Numbered from the stretch's first letter, positions 11,115 through 20,789 are shown. The stretch is DNA of 64,000 nucleotides from Chondrus crispus (GCF_000350225.1 NW_005178644.1:68482-132481); one strand, 5' to 3'. Notes: generated from the sequence alone by a model not told the origin. A program made the numbers and translations.

Positions 11115-12005
11115 ATGTCATCCGTGATGACGGCCTTCCTTCCCACCCCCGGTGCCCCAATTCTCAGCGGGCGGGGCACTCGCGGCGCGCAAATATGCTC
11201 TCGGCGCCCGGCGCCATCACGCCAACCTGCCCGCGTGTACGTTTCGGCTGCGATCGACGAGGCGCCTCCCAATGACAGCATTCCCGTCCCTCGGCCCCCG
11301 CCGCAACGTCCGCAACCCAATGCACCTCCGCAGCGAGCTGCACCCACACCGTACATATACCGGGGCGAAAGGCCTAGACCTTCAGGCGATTATCGCGGTG
11401 CCCCCCGTCCTGCTTTCATTCCCGATCCGACGGCTACGTACTTCACAAAGTGTGGGTCGTGCCAGGCCGCGTACAAGCTGGATCCGGATTTCCCAGGGCC
11501 TCGAGGGAAAAAGGTCGCTTGCTCCGTCTGTGGCAATCAATGGTTTCAGAGGGCTGACAGGCTCATGACTCTCAGGCAGGGAGATCAGTTCAAGGAGTAT
11601 CCTGTTGACCAGAAAGACGAGCTGATGGAGAAACAGCAGCAGCTAAGGATGGAACGCTTTCGCGCTAGGAGTAACGATGGTGGAGACAGGAGGGGTGGCT
11701 ATCGTCGTGATGGGCCTCGGGAGGGTCAGGGTGCAAGGAGAAGTAACTCGCGCAACTTTTCCCCACATTCCTTGTTCATTGGCAATTTACCATTCAATAC
11801 TGAACAGGAGGATTTGGAAAGAGTCGTCGGACAAGTAGTGGAGTTTACGCGAGTGGCCATTATTCGTGACCCTACAGGGCGTTCTAAAGGCTTCGCATTT
11901 GCAGACGTCAAAAGCGAGGAGGCCGTACAGATGGCCGTGAGCAAGCTGGACGGTAAGGAGCTTGGAGGAAGGGCCATCACAGTCCGGGAAGGACGAAAGA
12001 ATTAA
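11115..12005 (+). CDS. Plastid-type RNA-binding protein: zinc ribbon plus RRM
   Basis: 296 residues from ATG 11115; an in-frame ATG at 10992 lies inside the tandem repeat and is less likely. The N-terminus (MSSVMTAFLPTPG, then an Arg/Ser/Ala-rich stretch) looks like a plastid transit peptide with an early Phe. A Pro-rich linker leads to a four-cysteine zinc ribbon (C113-G-S-C116 and C136-S-V-C139, the bacterial MJ0042/finger-like pattern). An Arg/Gly-rich stretch follows, then a C-terminal RRM at 218-296 with RNP2 LFIGNL and RNP1-like SKGFAFAD. RRM proteins of this kind bind and stabilise plastid transcripts; that role is inferred. The pairing with a zinc ribbon is unusual. Confidence 0.8.
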   Translation: MSSVMTAFLPTPGAPILSGRGTRGAQICSRRPAPSRQPARVYVSAAIDEAPPNDSIPVPRPPPQRPQPNAPPQRAAPTPYIYRGERPRPSGDYRGAPRPAFIPDPTATYFTKCGSCQAAYKLDPDFPGPRGKKVACSVCGNQWFQRADRLMTLRQGDQFKEYPVDQKDELMEKQQQLRMERFRARSNDGGDRRGGYRRDGPREGQGARRSNSRNFSPHSLFIGNLPFNTEQEDLERVVGQVVEFTRVAIIRDPTGRSKGFAFADVKSEEAVQMAVSKLDGKELGGRAITVREGRKN

Positions 12006-12366
12006 TATTCTCGCAGTAAGGCTGCTTTGTTCCACCACTTGACACGTTGATGATGGACGACCGCATGCGGAATGCTTATCCTAGGAACTAAGAGCGTGGA
12101 TGGAACCCGCGCTCTCGGTGCAGTTAGCTAGGATATTGTACTATCGAATTGGGCAGCCCGAGAGAGGGCGATGAAAAGGTTGTCACGATATGTTTTACGG
12201 TTTGGTTCGTGGTAGGGAAACGGGTCCTGGTCGCTTTTAGGGCACTAAACTGTCGGAGATACTTCTCGGAGCGGTTCGCCAATAGATAACTGTGTACATA
12301 TTCTTGAATGATTACCCTTCAATTGATTTGTAGAGCAAATGTTATTGCAGTTTTAGCAGACTGCAA
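12006..12366. other. Convergent intergenic region
   Basis: Separates the 3' ends of the RRM gene and the minus-strand F-box gene. It should hold both 3' UTRs. No repeat or RNA gene recognised. Confidence 0.4.
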
Positions 12367-13782
12367 CTACGTGACTTGCTCTGACGCAAGCGGATTTTTC
12401 CGCATTTGTCGGTCAATCCGTACGCATCCGGAGAGGTCAAGGTTCTTCAGCTTCGGTGCAATCGAAATCAGCGTTTTGACCGTGTCCGGAGTTGTTTGTG
12501 TGTACCGGACGCGTAACGTCTTAAGCTCTGCGAAGGTCTCATCTCCGAGAAGTTGCAGCTTACAAGTCAAATCCCAGTTTTCGGACAGATCGCACTCGAC
12601 AAGAGTTTCCCCTAACATCTTAAATATGCGTTGAAACATTTCATCTGTCACTTTTAGTCCTGCCATTTTCAAAGTCTTGAGTGGCGGCCAAGTGTTTAAA
12701 CTGAAAAGCTCCTCCATGTCTGAGTCACCCCCCATATTACTCTCATTACAAGAAAAGTGTTCCAGTTTTTGGCACATTTGCCAGATTAGCATTATGAGCT
12801 CTGTGTCTATTCCATGGATGTTGTCAAAGTTGAGCGACGTGATTTTTGGTGAAACCGGTGTCTCTTGTAAAGAATCAGATCTTAAGCGAATCTGGAGGTG
12901 CTTGCACTTGCTCGCATCTATCTCCTCGATCGCGGGACATTTGGTCATGAAGGCATTCATGTTGAGAGAAGTTGAATTAGTTTCAGAGATGTCTATTCGC
13001 CTTAATGTGGTCCGCACAGGAATAAGCCTCTTCCGCATAGTCCGGCCATTGAAAGTCGAACAGCGGCGTACAGATATATCTTCCAATGTCGGGCATGCAT
13101 CGGTGATATTTCCAAGTGCCGTGCCTGTAATGTTTGGAAAACCAACTAAATGAAGAGTGCGCAGCTGTTGGCATGACTGTGCAAGATCAGCTAATGCAGA
13201 ATCAGTCAGAAACGAGGAGGAGCTCAAGCGCAGCACTTGAAGTGACTCGGAGCAGCGATCCGCGATTACTTGCAAGTCGTCATCCGTTAGTTGATGCTCG
13301 TATCGTGGGAAGTTCGGATAACAGTCGCTCAAATCCAGCGATGTCAACTTGGTACCCCCACGAGAGGTAATGACATCAACAGCAAGTCCAGCTCCTCGAC
13401 GCTTTCTCTGAACAGTGGATGATGTTGTGTTCGTTGGACAAGGTGGACATAAAGCCTTATCAGATCCATAGACGATGCTCCTGGCGGCAGACTCTAGCCC
13501 ATGCTCCTTTGCGCGGCGTGTGATGGGGTCCACTGCTGTAACTCTTGTCCACAATACGGGATTCTTCGCCACTTGCGTGAATTTCGTGCACACTTCCATC
13601 AGCATGCAAAGCTCCGGAGCTGGGTCAAAGCCCGAGAAAATTCGACTGAGGACATCATATGGCAGATCAAGGATGTGTTTTCGACTGGATGACGCTTCAG
13701 ACGTCTCATCCTTCAAGCAGCCATTCGAAAGCTTATCTGCAGACTTTTCAGACTTCTGGTGATCTGTTGCGGAAGGTGCCAT
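12367..13782 (-). CDS. F-box protein with leucine-rich repeats (paralogue)
   Basis: 471 residues in one exon. The F-box at 38-81 reads LDLPYDVLSRIF ... LMEVCTKF ... LWTRV. The LRRs follow from about residue 135 (LTSLDLSDCYPNF, LRTLHLV, LRRIDIS) to LKNLDLSGC near the end. The gene at 2784-4343 shares the layout and many blocks, e.g. LMEVC.KF, VDVITSR versus VDFITSR, and CPTLEDISV in both. The role is inferred as substrate receptor of an SCF ubiquitin ligase. The two copies face each other across the copia insertion and the RRM gene, consistent with an inverted local duplication. The N-terminal 35 residues are polar and not conserved. Confidence 0.85.
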   Translation of the reverse strand: MAPSATDHQKSEKSADKLSNGCLKDETSEASSSRKHILDLPYDVLSRIFSGFDPAPELCMLMEVCTKFTQVAKNPVLWTRVTAVDPITRRAKEHGLESAARSIVYGSDKALCPPCPTNTTSSTVQRKRRGAGLAVDVITSRGGTKLTSLDLSDCYPNFPRYEHQLTDDDLQVIADRCSESLQVLRLSSSSFLTDSALADLAQSCQQLRTLHLVGFPNITGTALGNITDACPTLEDISVRRCSTFNGRTMRKRLIPVRTTLRRIDISETNSTSLNMNAFMTKCPAIEEIDASKCKHLQIRLRSDSLQETPVSPKITSLNFDNIHGIDTELIMLIWQMCQKLEHFSCNESNMGGDSDMEELFSLNTWPPLKTLKMAGLKVTDEMFQRIFKMLGETLVECDLSENWDLTCKLQLLGDETFAELKTLRVRYTQTTPDTVKTLISIAPKLKNLDLSGCVRIDRQMRKNPLASEQVT

Positions 13783-14710
13783 ACCAGAACGAACGGTGAC
13801 TTCAGTAAAAAAGGGCGCTGAGCGTCTGAGGACTTCGACTTCAACACTGCGACAAGAAGCTGTCCTGGGTTAAATCGGTGATGTGCCGTTAAGGAAAACA
13901 AAAGTGCTGCAAGGTTTGGCAAGTTTGGTGAATCACATCGAAGAATATTGCGTTCATGCGTTGTCCTTGCTTCTCGTGTGAACCCTCGATGAGCACGTGT
14001 GCCCTTTGACACAGCGACGTCCAGTTACGGATGGGCTTGTTCGCATTCAATCCTTTTCTTCGCTCCCCTGCTTTGGATAGTTTTGGGTTGAACAAGTCAC
14101 ACACGGGAGAGAGATAGTTGTCGCAAGACGAATGCCCAGGCAAACACTTGAGGTGGACAAGACGTTTGCGTCTTTCGAGAAGAGTGGATGCATACTTGTT
14201 TCGAGGGGACCCGCATTCTATTTTTATTTGTACAAAACCACACGCGTACACGGGTCACAAAGATTGGACCATATTCTACCACACGTGTATATTTACCTGA
14301 AGAAAGCCCAGCTGCATTGCTCGATCTTGTGTACAGTCCAAAAAGTTTTTGTCGAACGGCCCACAATCAGATACATGCGTATGGGCCTGAAACAGGTCGT
14401 ACTGTAACCCCAGCAAGAACTGTAGTGAAGCCACTCAATAGTGCAGCCCATGTCTCTCGGCAGGGTTTATGTTACAGTACCAAGGGTACAAGGATCCCAC
14501 CGTCGAATACTCTTTGACTACCCTTCGAAGAGTAGCCACGCCGTCAAAACGGCAACAGAGAAACAGCAAAGTTACCTATTTCAACATTTTTTCCAGCTCG
14601 CACTTGCTGCAAGGCTGCTTCGCTGCAATATTTCATGAACGCTTTTTAGCGCTAATATCAGAGAAGAATAGAGGTGCACCTGAAAGGCGTAGGGAGGCAT
14701 TGCACACCCA
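13783..14710. other. Divergent intergenic region
   Basis: Lies between the 5' ends of the minus-strand F-box gene and the plus-strand RNase P subunit gene, so both promoters should be here. Several short ORFs overlap in different frames and none resembles a known protein. TACTGTA/TACAGTA motifs occur near 14399 and 14473. Confidence 0.4.
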
Positions 14711-15070
14711 ATGGTGACTTCCACTGTCCCAATCACGATGTACCTCAAGCTGCGATTTGAGAGTTTAGCAGAAAAAGTGGAGATGCCAGGATGCCGCTTC
14801 GATATGTCGAGAGCCTTACCCTCCGCCGTAGAATCGGCGCTGCTATCTCTTTATGGAGTGGTGGGTGCATCTGCCATAAGCTATGAGCTCATCTCTATGA
14901 CTGGGCTACCTGGAGAAGTCATCTTAAGCGTCCCGACTAGGCACTATCGTCGCCTTTGGGCGGCTTTAACCATGTTGACATCTGTTCAAAAGAAGCCTAC
15001 GAGATGCATCATCGTCAAAGCAGCGCCATCTTTGGTCGAACTTTCCGAGGAGGGGGATACATCTAAGTAA
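14711..15070 (+). CDS. POP5/RPP14-family RNase P/MRP protein subunit
   Basis: 119 residues. The fold-defining pattern of the POP5/RPP14 family is visible: an N-terminal strand YLKLRFE, a helix ending AVESALLSLYGVVGAS, then GEVILSVPTRHYRRLWAALTML and a final strand CIIVKAAP. The family is 110-170 residues long, so the ORF looks complete. These proteins bind the RNase P and MRP RNA and help mature tRNA 5' ends and pre-rRNA. ATG 14711 is the first in frame and a second lies nine codons on. POP5 and RPP14 cannot be told apart here. The next gene follows 222 bp downstream on the same strand. Confidence 0.7.
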   Translation: MVTSTVPITMYLKLRFESLAEKVEMPGCRFDMSRALPSAVESALLSLYGVVGASAISYELISMTGLPGEVILSVPTRHYRRLWAALTMLTSVQKKPTRCIIVKAAPSLVELSEEGDTSK

Positions 15071-15292
15071 CACGCGAAAGGTATTCACCTGTTCTGCCGT
15101 GTGTATGGTTTTTGGAACCGTTTCCAATGCCAATAGAATTTTGGGACACTGTTTTCCAATTGATTTATTGAAGTTGGTTTTGGCCCAAATTAACCAAGGC
15201 ACCGCCATGCCTTGCACCACTCCTCATATCCCCCGCACTGCAACTTCAGGCTTGGCGCATGAACCCCCCGTCACCCTCCCCCCCCCCCCATC

Positions 15293-16120
15293 ATGAGCAG
15301 TTTTGCAATTGGCCTGAAACGTGGGAGACGAAGGCCACATGCGGGAGGGCTTGGTAGTCGCTGCGTTGCACAGCCACAGGCTGTGCATGGTTTCAGCGGT
15401 GATGAGGATTCTGGGGACGAAAAGCCTCGTGGAAAATCAGTGTCCCATGTAGGCGATAGTCCTCATGACCAGCAGAAACAAATCCCAGCCCAAGGCATCA
15501 AGACTAACGGAGAAAAGGGCAGAATCAAAGTCATGGAAGAAAAGGCCGACAGCCCAAAGGTGAAAGTATCGCAGATAGCACGCCTTGTGGAACGACGCAA
15601 GGATGCGGAGCGTGAGCTGCAGGTCTCTGATTCCGTTGAAACAAAAGATGAAGCCCTTTTCCGTTATGATGTCGAAAGATGCTCTAGAGAGGTATCCCTT
15701 CAAACATATCAGGGTACTCCTGTGGATGGGTTTGGAGCAGCAATGTTGCGATCAATGGGGTGGAGAGGGAACACTGAGAAGAAGGGAAAAGGTTCGAAGG
15801 ATTTATCGGACAGCTGGAGACCGAAACCACGTCCTTCACGACTTGGTCTGGGAGCAAAGCTACACGAAAAAGAACAGAAGAGTGGCGCGATTCAAAAGAA
15901 GAACCACGTATCCACCTCATTGCAGAATGTAAAAAGCGTAGGTTACCAGAGTTTAGAGTTATTGAAAGGGACGCAATCGGAGGAAGAGCAATCATCGTCG
16001 CCGAAAGAATCGAGCGCCCGTCATGCGAAGGACGTAAATCAGGTACCTGGGTTTGTAGGAGAGGGGCTGAAGCCGAATAGGCGACCCTCAAAGAGGTTCC
16101 GGTTTACAGAGTCATCGTGA
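15293..16120 (+). CDS. SPP2/GPKOW/MOS2-type G-patch splicing factor
   Basis: 275 residues. The N-terminus SSFAIGLKRGRRR matches the short conserved start of this family. Residues 138-158 hold the signature YQGTPVDGFGAAMLRSMGW, a G-patch of the SPP2 type, followed by RPSRLGLGAKLHE at 179-191. The rest is charged and low in complexity. Family members bind the DEAH helicase PRP2/DHX16 and activate it during spliceosome remodelling; the function is transferred from the family. Human GPKOW and plant MOS2 also carry KOW domains. None is visible here, so the protein is closer in length to yeast Spp2. A C-rich tract precedes the start codon. Confidence 0.75.
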   Translation: MSSFAIGLKRGRRRPHAGGLGSRCVAQPQAVHGFSGDEDSGDEKPRGKSVSHVGDSPHDQQKQIPAQGIKTNGEKGRIKVMEEKADSPKVKVSQIARLVERRKDAERELQVSDSVETKDEALFRYDVERCSREVSLQTYQGTPVDGFGAAMLRSMGWRGNTEKKGKGSKDLSDSWRPKPRPSRLGLGAKLHEKEQKSGAIQKKNHVSTSLQNVKSVGYQSLELLKGTQSEEEQSSSPKESSARHAKDVNQVPGFVGEGLKPNRRPSKRFRFTESS

Positions 16121-16482
16121 CATTTTGGCCAATGCTGCTGACGACAGGAACCTCTTCATTGAACTAACTAATTTATGTGCAGGGTATACGGGCAGCAAAC
16201 CAATACAAACATCTCAGCAGAGCAGTTGTTGGAGTAAGATATCTTTTTCGTGAGAGAGATGTTTCTTCCGAAGCAAGGGAGACACAAGGTCTGCCAGGCC
16301 AGAACGATCAAGTTGATGAGCGCAAAGTTCGTCCTTTTCTACCCATCATTACCATCAAAGGGTGTTTCTTCACAAGCAGCTAGATTGCAGTGTAAATTCT
16401 GGCACGATAAGAGCAAACGCCATGCACATCACGTGAATATGTCAGCAAATAAAAATCCGCACCGATCCTTCAGACATGAGCT
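16121..16482. other. Convergent intergenic region
   Basis: Holds the presumed 3' UTRs of the SPP2-like gene and the minus-strand SEY1-like gene. No other feature seen. Confidence 0.4.
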
Positions 16483-18171
16483 TTAAAAAGTTGGACCAGG
16501 TGGAAACTCTTTTTCGTGTTTGCGTTGAAGCTTCAGCGCTGCCCGCTGTCCCTGTGTAGCTTGCAAATAATTGATAAGTAGGATGGCACCTCTAATCAGG
16601 AGTCCCTTCCACCATGGTTCGGGCTTGGGGCCAGCCGCAACTAAATTACTACCCCCTGGTAACATGATCTCCCCGAGCCTTCGCCTTTCCTCTACCATGC
16701 GGAAGAGATCCTTCTTGAATGCTTCAACGGAGTATTCGTCGTCATCTCCTTCGTCGTCGCTGTTGTCAGAAAGTTCCTGAAAAGCCTGTTCGGTATCAAG
16801 AATTTGGATACCAGCCGACTCTTCTCCCGTAGTGTCACCGTCCGAAGCAATTTCCTCTTTCTTCCTTTCCGCTTCGTTCGCGAGGATGAATTCGTCTAAA
16901 GATGATGGAAGGCGCGAGCCTACAAGCAAGTGCCGATATCTCTTCACAAAAGAATTGCCTAATCGCTTTGCATTTCTCTCAAAGCCATTTGTGCCGCCAA
17001 GCATCGGCCTGAACTCGTCCTCAAAATTCTTTCGGCAAAACTCCCGGCAAACCCACAAATATCTCTCTCGGCGCTCCATCAGAATTCCGACCAACTTTGC
17101 ACCCAGTTCCCGCCGTCTTTGTCTCAAAGCGTCTCCTGCCAGCTTCGCTCCTTGGTATGCTCGTGTCTCGGTATCGTATTGCAAAAAAGCATCACGCGCA
17201 ATGTCATCTATCCTGCTCCCAAAATCTGGAATTGGTTTGTTCCAATTCAATTCAATTTCTGCCAAAAGCTCTTCAAGACGAACACCGACGGGTCCATTAA
17301 ATACGCCAGTAAGGACTTCTCCGCATTTGTAGTGAGCCGTCAGTGCCACATGCCTGGGCAAGTCCAAAGTGAACGCCGCATCTGGCCCGTCACCTCCAGT
17401 CTTGTGGCAAATAGAAAACCACACCTCCCTTGAGAACGTATCAAACCCAGTGAGTGGCACAGGCTGCCGAAATTGTTGCTCCCCGCTACTAATAATGCTC
17501 TTTCCCATTTCCTTGACCTCTGAGGAAAACCTTTCTGGCGCATATTTCTTGTGAGGCATAGCGAGAACGCGAAGGCTGAAAAGCTGATTAAACAGCTTGT
17601 CGGGCTTCTTCAAACTAGCCCAGATGTTTCTGAGATCTCCAGTGAGGACGCGGGAAATGTCGTGAACAGGTGCATCAGGCTCGCAATCCCTTACGACAAC
17701 AACAAGTCGCACGGGGGAGTCTCTTCTTCGTAAACTGGCGGCGTGGGCAAATACTGTTTCGAAAAGGTCATAATTTGCTGCTGAATGTCGTCCGACGTCG
17801 TGAGCCCACATGTTGACGAGGACGACGTCAGAAAGAGCTAATGCAAGCATTGCAGTACGAGCCTGGAACGCAACAGCACCTTCGCCACGTTCCCTTGAAT
17901 CCGTTCCTTCCACATCTAGAACAACTACTGGCGGTGTACATTCTGCGACCGCCCCCCATACGCCAAGAGTTGTCCGGCGGCGACCAGACTTCGGAGCATC
18001 CAGGACAGGAAAAGAAGTTCCAAACGCGGTATTGAGCAGTGTTGATTTTCCACCGGACTGACAACCCACAACGGAAACGACAAGATAAGAGGAGATGGAT
18101 GCGTCACTAACGTCGTTCGTCAGCGCGCCCACGAAACGACCTTGAGCATCAATAATTTGACATTCCGTCAT
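16483..18171 (-). CDS. SEY1: SEY1/RHD3-type dynamin-like GTPase
   Basis: 562 residues from ATG 18171 (MTECQIIDAQGRFV), chosen over the upstream ATG at 18258 because family homology begins there. GTPase motifs are P-loop GCQSGGKST at 36-44, switch I RRTTLG, DVEGTD in G3 and VVVVRDCEPD, whose Arg-Asp is the G4 signature of the atlastin/RHD3 group. A helical middle region follows. One hydrophobic segment (LLIRGAILLINYL) lies near the C-terminus, before a basic tail. SEY1 and RHD3 mediate homotypic fusion of ER tubules. Yeast Sey1 and plant RHD3 have about 780-800 residues and a two-pass hairpin, so this copy is short and may have a reduced membrane anchor. Confidence 0.82.
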   Translation of the reverse strand: MTECQIIDAQGRFVGALTNDVSDASISSYLVVSVVGCQSGGKSTLLNTAFGTSFPVLDAPKSGRRRTTLGVWGAVAECTPPVVVLDVEGTDSRERGEGAVAFQARTAMLALALSDVVLVNMWAHDVGRHSAANYDLFETVFAHAASLRRRDSPVRLVVVVRDCEPDAPVHDISRVLTGDLRNIWASLKKPDKLFNQLFSLRVLAMPHKKYAPERFSSEVKEMGKSIISSGEQQFRQPVPLTGFDTFSREVWFSICHKTGGDGPDAAFTLDLPRHVALTAHYKCGEVLTGVFNGPVGVRLEELLAEIELNWNKPIPDFGSRIDDIARDAFLQYDTETRAYQGAKLAGDALRQRRRELGAKLVGILMERRERYLWVCREFCRKNFEDEFRPMLGGTNGFERNAKRLGNSFVKRYRHLLVGSRLPSSLDEFILANEAERKKEEIASDGDTTGEESAGIQILDTEQAFQELSDNSDDEGDDDEYSVEAFKKDLFRMVEERRRLGEIMLPGGSNLVAAGPKPEPWWKGLLIRGAILLINYLQATQGQRAALKLQRKHEKEFPPGPTF

Positions 18172-18468
18172 CCTTGAAAAACGGGAAGGGAGAAAAGGAA
18201 AGTGGAATAGTGAGGGTATGCAGCCGGGAAACTGAAAACTGCTTTGTCCGGGTGTCAAAACGACAACTTTCTTTACGACAACCAGACCGCCGGCGAAACA
18301 GGAGATTGCAACAAGCGTTGCTGTGCTGAAACGAGCCTTAATATGAAAAACTTGGCAGACCGTGTGTACAGTAATTGGGCATGGCTCAAATATTCTTCAC
18401 ACGGCTTCATACGTGTAAGAAACACGTGTAAGCCCGAAGCACTTCTGTGACGAACCAATGAAGATCTA

Positions 18469-18690
18469 CAGTGTGCGAAACGCAAATAAATACACCCATC
18501 GTCGAAAGGGTTTTCCAGCAACACAGGCCGAAAACATAAAAAAGCACACTGTATGATATCGCAAAACACACGGCGGGACCGATTCCGGGCTCGGATTTGC
18601 TCTACAATAAAAGCATGGACCGCAATCTTTAAAAACCTTTGCGAAACGCAAATAAATACGCGAAACGCCATAGAGTACAGTACCAAAAAA
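18469..18690. repeat. Left terminal inverted repeat with internal direct repeats
   Basis: Starts CAGTGTGCGAAACGC after TA. GCGAAACGCAAATAAATAC occurs at about 18474 and again about 165 bp further in. This IR/DR layout (two direct repeats within each long inverted repeat) is known from Sleeping Beauty-like Tc1 elements, where the repeats bind transposase. Confidence 0.8.
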
Positions 18691-18699
18691 GTCTTTATT

Positions 18700-18860
18700 T
18701 TAGTACTTTGTCGCACGCCCTTGTCCATCCAGCACTGCAAGCATACGGCGAGGTATGCTACGATAAAGGCTCTGTAGGAGTTCTCCACTAATTGTCGCCC
18801 ATACCTCGTCAATGACCTCCTTAAGGGCCTCTCTATACTGCACCAATTGTGAGCAGGAAA
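18700..18860 (-). pseudogene. Tc1/mariner transposase, C-terminal fragment
   Basis: Minus-strand reading gives QYREALKEVIDEVW, then SLYRSIPRRMLAVLDGQG and a final ATKY before the stop at 18700-18702. This is the standard Tc1 C-terminus (multiple-of-four helix region, then SMPRR..AVI...G..TKY). The rest of the transposase is absent here and is most likely the part at 25640-26554. Confidence 0.8.
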
Positions 18861-19350
18861 AATTGGTACTGCCATCATACTCGTTTTTATTGGCCGATCA
18901 TATTAAACTCTTCAATGAATTGGAAGATTCACTGGCAACTGCACGTGACTTGAGATCGTCCGAAGCCCTTTCAAGAGCACAACGTAGAACTCTTTCAGAC
19001 CTTGTGGGCGTAGAGAGACGATACATTGCTTGTTTACCACTCCTTCTTTTCTATGAAAACGGACTGTACCCCCGTAGCAGTTGCTTCCTCTTATCTGAAA
19101 AAGGCTACGTACCCCAAACCGCTGCTTGGCTTACAAGTAGCCTCAGTGACGACAGAAGTCAGTCGGGTGAGCCACTGCACTTCATGGCTCAACCAACTGT
19201 TTGCGGCTCTCCCGCTCATGCCACCGTTCCGTACCGCACAGACGTCACTCCCTCCTCAAATTCGTCGTACTCTGTTCCACCGTTCAAGGCGTCGTTAACT
19301 GGACCCTTAGGGTACTCGAAATCACACACACGTGCCCACATCTACTGTCC
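18861..19350. other. Spacer before the Harbinger transposase
   Basis: An ORF on the plus strand (18812-19390) contains a helical-looking stretch (NELEDSLATARDL), but it overlaps the Tc1 fragment and the transposase start and matches nothing recognised. It is probably not a gene. Confidence 0.3.
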
Positions 19351-20613
19351 ATGTATCGCGATGGCGAAAAGTGCATGGAAAAATCGATAATACAACTTTA
19401 CGCTTTCTCTATTATTGCTTTCTGTTTTGCAATTGCATCTATCAATTTCGTTCCCCCTTTGCTCATCCGTAAGCGTGGAAAAAGGGTACATAAGGTCCCG
19501 ATCCATCCTATTCGTTCCAGAATAACCTTTGACTCCGTCATGAATTTTTTCAGCGATCGGGACTTTATGGCCGCGTTTCGAATGTCCAAGACTGCCTTTG
19601 AGAAACTTACAGAAAAAGTGAGGCCCTTTTGGCAGAAGGACATCTCAGCAGGCATTCGTTCGCGCCGCATAACGATCTCTGTAGAGATAAGGCTCGCAAT
19701 TTGTCTTCGTTTACTAGCAGGTGGGAAACCATGGGACCTGGTTGGCTTTTTCCGTGTAAAAAGAAGCACCGTAGACCTGATATTGGACGAAGGCCTGGAA
19801 ATGTTTTCGAGAGTGTTGTCCTTTCCCAAATTTCCATCATCGAGAAGTGAGCTGCATCACTATGCTATGCAGTACAAACTCTCTAGACGGAGACCAAATC
19901 CCCTTAACGGTTGCATTGGCGCCATCGATGGAATCGCAATTAAGATACGAAAGCCAAAAGAGATTCCTGATGCTGAATTTTTTTGCCGCAAGGGGTTCTA
20001 CGCTGTGAATGTTCAAGCTCTGGTGGATTCAAGGTACAGATTTATGTTTTTCTCATGCCTGTTCCCTGAATCAACGCATGACTCCGTTGCATACCAGGCG
20101 TCAAAACTCTGGCACTACATTGAGGCAAACCAGAACTTGATATCCGAGTTCTGGATCGTCGGGGATGAGGCATACAAGTGCGCGGAATTTTTGATCACCA
20201 ACTATCCGAAAGCCGAGTGTGGGGAAGAAGAGAGCGCGTTTAACTACGTACTTTCACAGCTCCGTAATCATGTTGAGCAAGCCTTTGGGATTCTACATGC
20301 AAAGTGGCTCATTCTGCAGACGCCTCTGCAGTTCAACGTCCGAAAGTCGGTCAAATGTGTTCGGGTATGTATGCTTTTGCATAATTTTTGCATCGATAAT
20401 CGCTCGTATGGCGACTCTCTGCAAGGATGGCTGCGACGCGACGAATTTAGAACTGTGTACCGGGACACAGTCCGGTGGCACCGTTTGTATTGGCACGGAG
20501 AGGAAGCGAATGTGCTTGCACAAAAAGTGAAGACAGCGATTTACATCGGTCCGCGACAAGCAGATCAAAAAAACGCGAGAGCTTACTACGGGTTGTTAGA
20601 GATAAGGGCATAA
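19351..20613 (+). CDS. HARBI1-like (PIF/Harbinger) transposase, intact ORF
   Basis: About 420 residues from ATG 19351; the ORF is open upstream to 19201 and an ATG at 19375 is also possible. The DDE nuclease shows CIGAIDGIAI (first Asp), IVGDEAYKC (second Asp) and NHVEQAFGILHAKW (Glu), so all catalytic residues are present. The N-terminus carries a hydrophobic segment (LYAFSIIAFCFAIASI). No disrupting stop or frameshift was seen, unlike nearly every other transposon gene in the window. It could be recently active or retained as a host gene. The partner Myb-like protein of Harbinger was not found beside it, and no terminal repeats could be assigned. Confidence 0.8.
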   Translation: MYRDGEKCMEKSIIQLYAFSIIAFCFAIASINFVPPLLIRKRGKRVHKVPIHPIRSRITFDSVMNFFSDRDFMAAFRMSKTAFEKLTEKVRPFWQKDISAGIRSRRITISVEIRLAICLRLLAGGKPWDLVGFFRVKRSTVDLILDEGLEMFSRVLSFPKFPSSRSELHHYAMQYKLSRRRPNPLNGCIGAIDGIAIKIRKPKEIPDAEFFCRKGFYAVNVQALVDSRYRFMFFSCLFPESTHDSVAYQASKLWHYIEANQNLISEFWIVGDEAYKCAEFLITNYPKAECGEEESAFNYVLSQLRNHVEQAFGILHAKWLILQTPLQFNVRKSVKCVRVCMLLHNFCIDNRSYGDSLQGWLRRDEFRTVYRDTVRWHRLYWHGEEANVLAQKVKTAIYIGPRQADQKNARAYYGLLEIRA

Positions 20614-20789
20614 GGAGGCCTCCGGTTTAGAGGCGTAAAGGCACTTTACTTCCCCTGCTTAGACTGCGCCAAAGCGTAGCGGTGCATACTTCGGCGTGAA
20701 AGTTCTTGCTTTCTAGCTGGGAGATGGAAGCCTCTCATGCGGGTTGTTGTACGCGTTCTAGATCATGGCAAATTCTTCTCGTCCACACT

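Noticed and set aside
20614..20660. GGAGGCCTCC as a terminal repeat of the intact Harbinger transposase
   Set aside because: It resembles the GGGCCTCCTT end of the MITE over only a few bases, and no matching end or TTA duplication was found on the other side.
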